Shown: in pieces, positions 56,547-64,000 of the stretch | Position numbering within the stretch: position 1 is the stretch's first letter | Layout of the letters: each line of letters begins with the position of its first letter | NCBI RefSeq assembly: GCF_036240795.1 | Contig: NZ_CP108454.1 | Location: forward strand, 2,232,001-2,296,000 | DNA: 64,000 nt | Source of the DNA: Streptomyces sp. NBC_01268 | GTDB taxonomy: Bacteria > Actinomycetota > Actinomycetes > Streptomycetales > Streptomycetaceae | Direction: 5' to 3' | Translations under genes and position numbers: made by a program | The notes under the pieces: model-generated | Told to the model about the DNA's origin: nothing | The model's database searches: none | The model's input: only the letters and a program-made list of their open reading frames with translations

Positions 56547-57613
56547 TTCTCTGCTGCCCATCCCGCGTAGAAGAGGCCCAGGCCCACGATCACGCACATG
56601 CCCTGGATGATCCAGAACCGGACGACGACCAGGACTTCCGACCACCCCTTGAGTTCGAAGTGGTGCTGGAGCGGTGCCATCCGGAAGACGCGCTTGCCGG
56701 TCATCTTGAACGAGCCGACCTGGATGACCACGGACATCGTGATCATCACGAAGAGGCCGCCGAGGAGGGCCAGCAGCAGCTCCGTACGGGAGCAGATGGC
56801 GAGACCGGCCAGCGCGCCGCCGAGGGCCAGCGAGCCGGTGTCACCCATGAAGATCTTGGCGGGCGAGGTGTTCCACCACAGGAAGCCGAAGCAGGCGCCC
56901 ATCAGCGCGGAGGCGACGACGGCGAGGTCGAGTGGATCGCGGACCTCGAAGCAGGCGTTCGGGTTGGTCAGCGTCATCGCGTTGGCGCAGGACTCCTGGA
57001 ACTGCCAGAGCCCGATGAAGGTGTACGCGCCGAAGACCATCACCGACGCGCCGGTGGCCAGGCCGTCCAGACCGTCCGTCAGGTTCACGCCGTTGGACAT
57101 GGCCAGGATCATGAAGAGCGCCCAGACCACGAACAGCACCGGGCCGATGGACCAGCCGAAGTCGGTGATGAAGGAGAGCTTCGTGGAGGCCGGGGTGTTG
57201 CCGCGCAGGTCCGCGAACTGCAGCGAGAGCACGGCGAAGGCGATGCCGACGATGAGCTGGCCGGCCATCTTCGCCTTGGCCCGCAGGCCCAGCGAACGCT
57301 GCTTGACGATCTTGATGTAGTCGTCGAGGAAGCCGACCAGGCCCATTCCGGCCATCAGGAACAGCACCAGCACGCCCGAGTACGTCGGGTCCTCGCCGGT
57401 GATGACCTTGGCCAGGGCGTACGCGATGATCGTGGCCAGGATGAAGGAGATACCGCCCATGGTGGGCGTGCCCTTCTTCCCGGCGTGGCCGCGCGGGCCG
57501 TCGTCGCGGATGAACTGCCCGTATCCCTTGCGGGCGAGCAGCTTGATGAGCAGCGGGGTGCCGATCAGGGTCAGGAAGAGGCCGATGGCCCCCGCGAAGA
57601 GGATCTGCCTCAT
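56543..57613 (-). CDS. mraY: Phospho-MurNAc-pentapeptide translocase
   Basis: Forms lipid I on undecaprenyl phosphate. 356 residues, about ten membrane helices. Signature blocks: KKGTPTMGGISFI, DDYIKI, SNGVNLTDGLDGLA and GDTGSLALGGALA, with the catalytic aspartates. ATG 57613 overlaps murF as ATGA; this membrane enzyme is the target of tunicamycin-type nucleosides. Confidence 0.97.
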   Translation of the reverse strand: MRQILFAGAIGLFLTLIGTPLLIKLLARKGYGQFIRDDGPRGHAGKKGTPTMGGISFILATIIAYALAKVITGEDPTYSGVLVLFLMAGMGLVGFLDDYIKIVKQRSLGLRAKAKMAGQLIVGIAFAVLSLQFADLRGNTPASTKLSFITDFGWSIGPVLFVVWALFMILAMSNGVNLTDGLDGLATGASVMVFGAYTFIGLWQFQESCANAMTLTNPNACFEVRDPLDLAVVASALMGACFGFLWWNTSPAKIFMGDTGSLALGGALAGLAICSRTELLLALLGGLFVMITMSVVIQVGSFKMTGKRVFRMAPLQHHFELKGWSEVLVVVRFWIIQGMCVIVGLGLFYAGWAAEK

Positions 57614-59037
57614 CGGCCGGCGACCTCGCCCTCGGCCGTGTCGAGCAGTGCCAGGGCGATCCGCTCCAGACCCACCGACCTGGACGCCTTCACCAGGACG
57701 ATGTCCCCCGGTCGCAGCTCACTGCGCAACAGGTCGACCGCCGCCTGCGCGTCGGACACGTGCACCGACTCCTCACCCCACGAACCCTCGTTATAGGCGC
57801 CCAGTTGCAGCCAGGACGCTTCCCTGTCCCCGACCGCCACGAGCTTGCTGACGTTGAGCCGGACGGCGAGCCGTCCGACCGCGTCGTGCTCGGCGAGCGA
57901 CTCGTCCCCGAGCTCGGCCATCTTGCCGAGCACCGCCCACGTCCGGGAGCCCCTGGCCTGTGCGGGCCTGCCCATGGCCGCGAGCGCGCGCAGAGCGGCT
58001 CGCATGGACTCGGGGTTCGCGTTGTAGGCGTCGTTGACGATCGTCACGCCGTCCGGACGCTCGGTGACCTCCATGCGCCAGCGGGACAGGTTGCCTGCCT
58101 CGGAGAGCGCGGTGGCGATCTCCTCGACGGGCATGCCGACCTCATGGGCGACGGCGGCCGCGGCGAGCGCGTTCGACACGTGGTGCTCACCGTACAGGCG
58201 CAAGGTCACGTCGCTGCACCCGGTGGGTGTGTGAAGCCTGAAAGAGGGCTGTCCGTTCTCTGTGAGCCGGACATTCTCGGCACGTACGGCCGCGTCCTCG
58301 GCCTCGCCGAAGAGGATGACCCGGGCCGTGGTGCGGCTCGCCATGGCCCGTACGAGCGGGTCGTCGGCGTTGAGGACGGCGACGCCGCCGTCGGCCGCGG
58401 CCGGCAGCGACTCGACCAGCTCGCCCTTGGCCTGGGCGATCTGCTCGCGGCCGCCGAACTCGCCGATGTGCGCGGTGCCCACGTTGAGGACCAGGCCGAT
58501 CCGCGGCGGGGTGAGACCGGTGAGGTAGCGGATGTGGCCGATTCCGCGCGCTCCCATCTCCAGGACGAGGTGCCGGGTCCCGGCGTCGGCCTTCAGCGCG
58601 GTCAGCGGCAGGCCGATCTCGTTGTTGAGGGAGCCGGGCGTCCACACGGTCGGCGCGTGACGCTCCAGGACCTGGGCGATCAGGTCCTTGGTGGAGGTCT
58701 TGCCGGCCGATCCGGTGAGCGCGACGACGTCGGTGCCGAGGCGTTCGACCACCGCGCGGGCCAGCGCCCCGAGCGCGGCCTGCACGTCGGGCACGACGAT
58801 CGAGGGCACGCCGACGGGGCGGGCGGCGAGCACCGCCGCCGCGCCCGCCTGGACGGCGCGCTCCGCGTAGGCGTGGCCGTCGACGTGCTCGCCGGCGAAG
58901 GCGGCGAAGAGGCTGCCGGGCTTCACCTCGCGGGAGTCGATGACGACGGGACCGGTGACCTGGACGGCCTGATCCGGTATGTCGTGCGGCTGCCCGCCGA
59001 CGATTTCGGCGATCTCGGCGAGGGAGAGGGCGATCAC
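57610..59037 (-). CDS. murF: UDP-MurNAc-tripeptide:D-alanyl-D-alanine ligase
   Basis: 475 residues from GTG 59037, 4 bp after murE. ATP loop ALTGSAGKTSTKD, SLNNEIGLPLT, and the late NDAYNANPESM. Completes the UDP-MurNAc-pentapeptide. The ORF extension upstream is the antisense of murE and is not coding. Confidence 0.96.
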   Translation of the reverse strand: MIALSLAEIAEIVGGQPHDIPDQAVQVTGPVVIDSREVKPGSLFAAFAGEHVDGHAYAERAVQAGAAAVLAARPVGVPSIVVPDVQAALGALARAVVERLGTDVVALTGSAGKTSTKDLIAQVLERHAPTVWTPGSLNNEIGLPLTALKADAGTRHLVLEMGARGIGHIRYLTGLTPPRIGLVLNVGTAHIGEFGGREQIAQAKGELVESLPAAADGGVAVLNADDPLVRAMASRTTARVILFGEAEDAAVRAENVRLTENGQPSFRLHTPTGCSDVTLRLYGEHHVSNALAAAAVAHEVGMPVEEIATALSEAGNLSRWRMEVTERPDGVTIVNDAYNANPESMRAALRALAAMGRPAQARGSRTWAVLGKMAELGDESLAEHDAVGRLAVRLNVSKLVAVGDREASWLQLGAYNEGSWGEESVHVSDAQAAVDLLRSELRPGDIVLVKASRSVGLERIALALLDTAEGEVAGR

Positions 59038-59041
59038 TGCT

Positions 59042-60787
59042 TCATCCCTGACTGTTCTCGTGACGGTGTGCGTCCCGCGTGTCCTGCGCGTTCTGCGCCT
59101 GCTGTGCGTCCTGCTCGTTCCGCGGGTCCTGTCGGGCGCCGCGGGCCAGGACGGCCTCGCGCAGCACCTGGCGGTCGTCGAAGGGGCGGACCACTCCGGC
59201 GGCCTCCTGGCCCTGCTCGTGGCCCTTGCCCGCGACCAGGACGGTGTCACCGGGCCGGGCCCGGGCCACGGCCGCCGCGATGGCGGCCGCCCGGTCGGCG
59301 TCCACGAGGACCTCGCCGCGCTCGGCGGCGGGGACCTCGGCGGCACCCGCGAGCATCGCGGTGAGGATCGCGAGCGGGTCCTCGGAGCGCGGGTTGTCGG
59401 AGGTGAGCACGGCGGTGTCGGCGAGCCGGGCCGCCGCGGCGCCCATCGGGCCGCGCTTGGTGGTGTCGCGGTCGCCGCCGCAGCCGATGACGACGTGCAG
59501 CCTGCCGCGGGTCACCTCGCGCAGCGAGCGCAGGACCGATTCGACGGCGTCCGTCTTGTGCGCGTAGTCGACGACCGCGAGGTACGGCTGGCCGGCGTCG
59601 ATCCGCTCCAGGCGGCCCGGGACGCCGGGGACGGCGGCGACGCCGTCGGCGGCGGTCTGCGGGTCGAGCCCGGCGGTGGCGAGGGTGACGATCGCGGCGA
59701 GGGTGTTCGCGACGTTGAACGGACCGGGCAGCGGCGCGGTGGCCGAGATCCGCTGTCCGTCCGGGCCGAGGACGGTGAAGGAGGAGTCGGCGGGGCCGGT
59801 GACGACGTCCACGGCGCGCCAGTCGGCGTCCGGGTCGCCGGCGGCGGAGAAGGAGACGACCGGGACGCCCGACTCCTTGACCAGCCGGCGGCCGTAGGCG
59901 TCGTCCAGGTTCACCACGCCGCGTTTGCTGCGCTCGGGGGTGAACAGGCGCGCCTTGGCCTGGAAGTAGTCCTCCATGTCGGAGTGGAACTCCATGTGCT
60001 CCGGGCTCAGGTTGTTGAAGACGGCGACGTCGAAGACGCAGCCGTCTACCCGGCCGAGCACGAGGGCGTGGCTGGAGACCTCCATGGCGACCGCCTCGAC
60101 CCCGCGCTCGCGCATGACGGCGAAGAGGGCCTGGAGGTCGGTGGCCTCGGGGGTGGTCCGCTCGGACTTGATGCGCTCGTCGCCGATGCGCATCTCGACG
60201 GTGCCGACCAGGCCCGTCGCGCGGCCCGCGCCGCGCAGTCCGCCCTCGACGAGGTAGGCGGTGGTGGTCTTGCCGGAGGTGCCAGTGATGCCGATCTGCA
60301 GCAGGTCGGCGCCGGGCCGACCGTAGATCTCCGCGGCGAGCTCGCCCATGCGTCCGCGCGGGTCCTCGGCGACCAGGACCGGCAGGCCGGTCGCGGCGGC
60401 GCGTTCGGCGCCGGCCGGGTCGGTCAGGATCGCGGCGGCGCCGAGTCCGGCGGCCTGGGCGACGAAGTCGGCGCCGTGCATCCGGGCGCCGGGCAGGGCC
60501 GCGTACACGTCACCCGGACGCACCGCCCGGGAGTCGTGCGTGATGCCCGTGACCTCCGTGGAGCCGGTCGTGGTTCCGGCGTCGGTGGGCTCGGTGCCCA
60601 GCCGTGCGGCGAGCTCGCCCAGGGGTGTCGGGCGGAGCCGCTCCGGGCGGGGCGGGGTGGTTCGGTACTGATCAGCGTGTGGCACGGCGGTGAGCGTACC
60701 GGGCGCACCGGCCGAGGGGCTAAATGAGGCCACGGCCTCGCCGGAGTTCGATTTCCGGTTCCCGGAACGGGGGGTGATGGTGGTCAC
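59042..60787 (-). CDS. murE: UDP-MurNAc-tripeptide synthetase (diaminopimelate-adding)
   Basis: 581 residues from GTG 60787 with GGGAG 6 nt upstream. ATP loop ITGTSGKTTTAYL, TTPEATDLQ, and the amino-acid-selecting motif TSDNPRSEDP, where DNPR indicates a diaminopimelate rather than lysine enzyme; Streptomyces walls contain LL-DAP. There are extra hydrophilic stretches of ~50 residues at the N-terminus and ~30 Gln/Asn/Asp-rich residues at the C-terminus beyond the usual size. Confidence 0.96.
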   Translation of the reverse strand: MTTITPRSGNRKSNSGEAVASFSPSAGAPGTLTAVPHADQYRTTPPRPERLRPTPLGELAARLGTEPTDAGTTTGSTEVTGITHDSRAVRPGDVYAALPGARMHGADFVAQAAGLGAAAILTDPAGAERAAATGLPVLVAEDPRGRMGELAAEIYGRPGADLLQIGITGTSGKTTTAYLVEGGLRGAGRATGLVGTVEMRIGDERIKSERTTPEATDLQALFAVMRERGVEAVAMEVSSHALVLGRVDGCVFDVAVFNNLSPEHMEFHSDMEDYFQAKARLFTPERSKRGVVNLDDAYGRRLVKESGVPVVSFSAAGDPDADWRAVDVVTGPADSSFTVLGPDGQRISATAPLPGPFNVANTLAAIVTLATAGLDPQTAADGVAAVPGVPGRLERIDAGQPYLAVVDYAHKTDAVESVLRSLREVTRGRLHVVIGCGGDRDTTKRGPMGAAAARLADTAVLTSDNPRSEDPLAILTAMLAGAAEVPAAERGEVLVDADRAAAIAAAVARARPGDTVLVAGKGHEQGQEAAGVVRPFDDRQVLREAVLARGARQDPRNEQDAQQAQNAQDTRDAHRHENSQG

Positions 60788-60803
60788 TGGTGCTCCCGGT
60801 GTG

Positions 60804-62774
60804 TCACGGGGTCGGTTTGAACGTCGTGGGCAGGCGGGCGGGCTCGCTGCCGGTGGGGGCGACATGGAGGGTCTTGAGGGCGAACTCCATGACCTTCTTG
60901 TAGATCGGTCCGCAGATCTGGCCGCCGAAGTAGCTGCCCTTGGTGGGGTTCTGGATGGCGCAGTAGACGGCGATCCGGGGCTGGTCGGCGGGGGCGAAGC
61001 CGGCGAAGGAGGCGGTGTAGCCCTTGTAGACGCCGAGTTCGGGGTCGACCCGGTTGGCGGTGCCGGTCTTGCCGGCGACCCGGTAGCCGGGGATGGCCGC
61101 CCTGCTGCCGGTGCCCTCCTCGTCGTCGACGACGGACTCCAGCATCTGGCCGAGGGTCTTGGCGGTCTTCTCGCTGACCACCCGGCTCTCCTTGGGCGCC
61201 GGCGCGGGGGTGAAGCGCCCGTCGGGCCCCTTGGTGCCGCGTACCAGGGTCGGCTCGATCCGTACGCCTCCGTTGGCGATGGCCTGGTAGACGGAGGTGG
61301 CCTGCATGGCGCTGAGCGAGAGGCCCTGGCCGAAGGGGATCGTGTACTGCTGCGAGGTCGACCAGTCGTCGGGCTTGGCGAGGATGCCGGGGGTCTCGCC
61401 GGGGAAGTCGAGGCCGGTCGGGCTGCCGACGCCGAACTTGCGCAGATAGCTGTAGAGCACCCGGTTGGCCTCGGCCTGGTTCTTGCCGAGCTGCCCGGTG
61501 GCGAGGATGGTGCCGATGTTGCTGGACCGGGCCAGGACGCCGTTGAGGGTCAGGTACCAGGTGATGTGGTCGATGTCGTCGCTGAAGAGGCGGTCGCCGC
61601 GGTGCAGCCGGTTGGGGACCGTGACCCGGGTGCCGGCGGTGGCGGCGCCCTCCTCCAGGACGGCGGCCATGGACATCACCTTGCTGGTGGAGCCGGGCTC
61701 GTAGGCGTCCTGGAGGGCGGCGTTGCCCATGGCGGTGGCGTTGGCCTGGGAGAGGTCGTTGGGGTCGAAGCCGGGGGCGTTGGCCATCGCGAGGACCTCG
61801 CCGGTCCTGGTGTCCTGCACGACGACGTAGCCGCGGTCGGCCTTGGACTTCCTGACCTGGTCGGTGATGGCCTGCTGGGCGGCCCACTGGATGTCCCGGT
61901 CGATGGTCAGCTCGATGTCGGAGCCGGGCACCGCCGGGGTGCCCTGGGAGCCCGCGGTGGGCACCCGGCGCCCGCCGGACTGGGCGAACCTGATCTTGCC
62001 GTCCTTGCCGGCCAGGTCCGCGTCCAGCATGGACTCCACGCCGCCGGCGCCACGGCCCTCGGCGTTGACGTAGCCCAGTATCCCGGCGGCCAGCTCGCCG
62101 TTCGGGTACACGCGCTTGGTGACCGGCTCGCTGAGGATGCCGCCGAGCAGGCTGACGCCGTTGCCGCCGTTGGCCGGCTTCGCCTTCTGCTCGTAGACCT
62201 TCTTCAGGTCCTTGATCTGGTTCCAGACCTGCGGGGTCTGCTTGCGGGCGAGCAGGGTGTAGCGGGACTTGGGGGTGCGCAGCTTCTTCGCGAGGTCGGC
62301 GGGCTCCTTGCCGAGGAGCGGGGCGAGGAGCGCGGCGGCCTGTTCGGGGGCGTCCCTGACCTTGGACTCCTCGGGCGTGAAGAGCTTGGGGTCGGCGGTG
62401 ATGTCGTACGCGTCGACGCTCGCGGCCAGCGCGACGCCGGACCGGTCGGTGATCTCGCCGCGGTCGGCGGAGAGCGTGTACTCCTGGTAGCGGTGCTTCT
62501 GGGCCTTGGCCGCGTAGGCGCTGGCGTCCACGGCCTGCACCTGGAGCAGCCGCACCACGAACACCAGCATCACCAGGGTCAGCCCGAGGGAGACCAGGCG
62601 CAGCCGGGGCTTGGGGCTGCCGAGCCGGATGGTGCGCGGCCTGGCCGGCGGCCGGGGCGCGGGGCGCCGTGCCTGCGCGGGCCGCGGCGCGGGGCGGCCG
62701 GGGGCCGGGGGGCGCGGGCGGGCGGGCCGGGCGGGGCCGGGGACGCGGCGGCGCGGGGGCTCCTTGGAGGGCAC
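60804..62774 (-). CDS. ftsI: Septal class B penicillin-binding protein FtsI (PBP3)
   Basis: Transpeptidase of septal peptidoglycan. 656 residues. The cytoplasmic head (1-58) is extremely Pro/Arg/Ala-rich. A single membrane helix (about 60-78), a pedestal domain, then the transpeptidase with STSK (Ser362), SSN (417-419) and KTG (569-571). GTG 62774 lies 4 bp after ftsL. Acts with FtsW; target of beta-lactams. Confidence 0.96.
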   Translation of the reverse strand: MPSKEPPRRRVPGPARPARPRPPAPGRPAPRPAQARRPAPRPPARPRTIRLGSPKPRLRLVSLGLTLVMLVFVVRLLQVQAVDASAYAAKAQKHRYQEYTLSADRGEITDRSGVALAASVDAYDITADPKLFTPEESKVRDAPEQAAALLAPLLGKEPADLAKKLRTPKSRYTLLARKQTPQVWNQIKDLKKVYEQKAKPANGGNGVSLLGGILSEPVTKRVYPNGELAAGILGYVNAEGRGAGGVESMLDADLAGKDGKIRFAQSGGRRVPTAGSQGTPAVPGSDIELTIDRDIQWAAQQAITDQVRKSKADRGYVVVQDTRTGEVLAMANAPGFDPNDLSQANATAMGNAALQDAYEPGSTSKVMSMAAVLEEGAATAGTRVTVPNRLHRGDRLFSDDIDHITWYLTLNGVLARSSNIGTILATGQLGKNQAEANRVLYSYLRKFGVGSPTGLDFPGETPGILAKPDDWSTSQQYTIPFGQGLSLSAMQATSVYQAIANGGVRIEPTLVRGTKGPDGRFTPAPAPKESRVVSEKTAKTLGQMLESVVDDEEGTGSRAAIPGYRVAGKTGTANRVDPELGVYKGYTASFAGFAPADQPRIAVYCAIQNPTKGSYFGGQICGPIYKKVMEFALKTLHVAPTGSEPARLPTTFKPTP

Positions 62775-62778
62775 GGGG

Positions 62779-63354
62779 TCACCTGCCGGAGGTCGTGGGG
62801 GCGGTCGCGGTGCTGTTCGGCGTGTCGGGGTTCTTCGACGCGGGCGGCTTCGGCGTGTCGCCGGATCTCGCGGGCCCGCCGGTGGCCGGGGTCCGGCCGG
62901 CCGGCGGAGTCGTGCTCGCGGCGTTCGGGGTGTTCGCGCCGGTGGCCGGGTCGGCCGCGGGCGGGGTGGGCGTCGGCGTGGGCTTCGGCGAGGCGGCCTT
63001 CGAGGGGACGCCGCGCACCGTGCCGTCGGGGTCCAGGAAGACGGGGCTGCCGCCCGGCACCATGCCGAGCTCCCGGGCGCGCCGCTCCAGGGCGTCGGGG
63101 GCGGAGCTGTCGTCCACGTCCCGCTGGAGGGCCTGCTCCTCGTCGGTGAGCTCGGTGGTCTTCTTCTTCAGCTCGCTGAGCTCGAAGGAGCCCTGGTTGA
63201 GGGCGGAGTTGAGCAGCAGCAGGCTGATCAGGCCACCGCCGAGCAGCAGCACGACGAGCAGGACGAAGGGGGTCCGGGCCGCGCTGCTCGGCCCGGACGG
63301 CATCAGCCTCCCGAGCCGCGCGGCCCGCCCTTTGAGGGGCCCCTGTCGCGTCAC
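62779..63354 (-). CDS. ftsL: FtsL-like division protein
   Basis: 191 residues: short basic head, a membrane helix (about 28-48), a coiled-coil region with [21 protein letters not shown] (septum-formation-initiator type, in part), then an unusual Pro/Thr/Ala-rich extracytoplasmic tail from about 120 to the end. GTG 63354 overlaps rsmH as GTGA. It forms a complex with DivIC and FtsQ. Confidence 0.85.
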   Translation of the reverse strand: MTRQGPLKGRAARLGRLMPSGPSSAARTPFVLLVVLLLGGGLISLLLLNSALNQGSFELSELKKKTTELTDEEQALQRDVDDSSAPDALERRARELGMVPGGSPVFLDPDGTVRGVPSKAASPKPTPTPTPPAADPATGANTPNAASTTPPAGRTPATGGPARSGDTPKPPASKNPDTPNSTATAPTTSGR

Positions 63355-64000
63355 GCGGATTCGTCCTCGCGGATCCGCTGGGCCCCCCGGAGCCGGGCCG
63401 GGGCCGCGCGGCGGTTCTCGGCGACCTCCTCCTCGGTGGGGAGTTCGGCGCCGCGGGTGAGCAGCTTGAGGCGGGGCTGGTAGCGCTCGGGGACGACCGG
63501 GAGGCCGGGCGGCGCGGTGTTCGCGGCGCCCGCCGCGAACACCTGCTTGACCAGCCGGTCCTCCAGGGAGTGGTACGAGAGGACGGCGATCCGGCCGCCG
63601 ACGGCGAGGGCCTTGACGGCCGCCGGGATCGCCTCCTCCAGGACCGAGAGCTCCCCGTTGACCTCGATGCGCAGGGCCTGGAAGGTCCGCTTGGCGGGGT
63701 TGCCGCCGGTGCGCTTGGCGGCCTGGGGCAGCGAGTCGCGGATCAGCTCGACCAGCCGCGCGCTGTTGCTGAACGGCTCCTTCTCGCGCTCGCGCACGAT
63801 CGCGGAGACGATCCGCTTGGCCTGCTTCTCCTCGCCGTACGCGCGCAGGATGCGGACCAGCTCGCCGGCCGGGTAGGTGTTGAGGACCTCGGCCGCGCTG
63901 ATGCCCGTCGTCTGGTCCATGCGCATGTCGAGCGGGGCGTCCTGCGCGTAGGCGAAGCCGCGGTCGGCCTCGTCCAGCTGCATGGAGGAGACGCCCAGGT
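63351..64000 (-). CDS. rsmH: 16S rRNA (cytosine1402-N4)-methyltransferase, N-terminus outside window
   Basis: The frame is open to the window edge, so the SAM-binding N-terminal part is missing. Seen: [21 protein letters not shown] (substrate-side conserved block), [10 protein letters not shown], and [17 protein letters not shown] near the C-terminus, all diagnostic of RsmH/MraW. It heads the dcw cluster and methylates the ribosomal P site. Confidence 0.95.
   Translation of the reverse strand, partial: LGVSSMQLDEADRGFAYAQDAPLDMRMDQTTGISAAEVLNTYPAGELVRILRAYGEEKQAKRIVSAIVREREKEPFSNSARLVELIRDSLPQAAKRTGGNPAKRTFQALRIEVNGELSVLEEAIPAAVKALAVGGRIAVLSYHSLEDRLVKQVFAAGAANTAPPGLPVVPERYQPRLKLLTRGAELPTEEEVAENRRAAPARLRGAQRIREDESA

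Overview
The window is a high-GC actinobacterial chromosome segment, almost certainly core-chromosome Streptomyces. Third codon positions are nearly all G/C, GTG starts are common, and genes overlap as GTGA or ATGA. The gene order (lgt, trpABMC, trpE-hisI, his operon, dnaE, phoD-like, lspA, ileS, divIVA, dcw cluster) is the one I remember for the SCO2033-SCO2092 region of Streptomyces coelicolor; that comparison is from memory and was not run.

Region 1 (1-10 kb): the end of a CitE-like lyase gene, then lgt, a DsbA-like protein, trpA, trpB, trpM, trpC, three small membrane-protein genes, trpE and hisI, all but the first on the minus strand. A palindromic element of about 0.2 kb lies between trpM and trpB. 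Region 2 (10-19 kb): a metal-binding-fold gene, a second palindromic element, an MFS exporter with its ArsR-type regulator, then the his operon read hisD-hisC-hisB-small membrane protein-hisH-priA-ridA-hisF, nearly all joined by 4-bp overlaps. PriA serves both histidine and tryptophan synthesis, so the trp and his blocks are biochemically linked.

Region 3 (19-27 kb): poorly characterised genes: a beta-helix-like membrane protein, a helical repeat protein, a Lon-N-domain protein, YbaK, DUF2567, an ABC exporter pair, a NYN-domain protein and a 57-residue basic protein. Region 4 (27-42.5 kb): dnaE, a DUF2252 protein, a second DsbA-like protein, Tat-exported PhoD-type phosphatase, secreted M43-type metalloprotease, dienelactone hydrolase, Na+/H+ antiporter, and the GNAT-rluA-lspA-dksA-like group.

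Region 5 (42.5-64 kb): a T-box leader and type-2 ileS, a 17-bp tandem repeat array between two large terminators, then the growth and division cluster, all minus strand. It reads rsmH-ftsL-ftsI-murE-murF-mraY-murD-ftsW-murG-ftsQ-ftsZ-pgeF-yggS-sepF-yggT-divIVA. It covers lipid II synthesis, septal peptidoglycan synthesis, the Z-ring and polar growth. murC and ftsA are absent from the cluster.

I found no rRNA, tRNA, CRISPR array, intact insertion sequence or prophage. Nothing looks like an acquired island. The less ordinary material is non-coding: two long palindromes, the ileS T-box with a built-in Shine-Dalgarno sequestrator, the 17-bp array, a double-palindrome operator in front of the ArsR gene, an inverted repeat in front of hisD, and the ftsZ upstream region. 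Apparent leaderless starts and a possible frameshift remnant at the start of an ABC permease are also worth checking.
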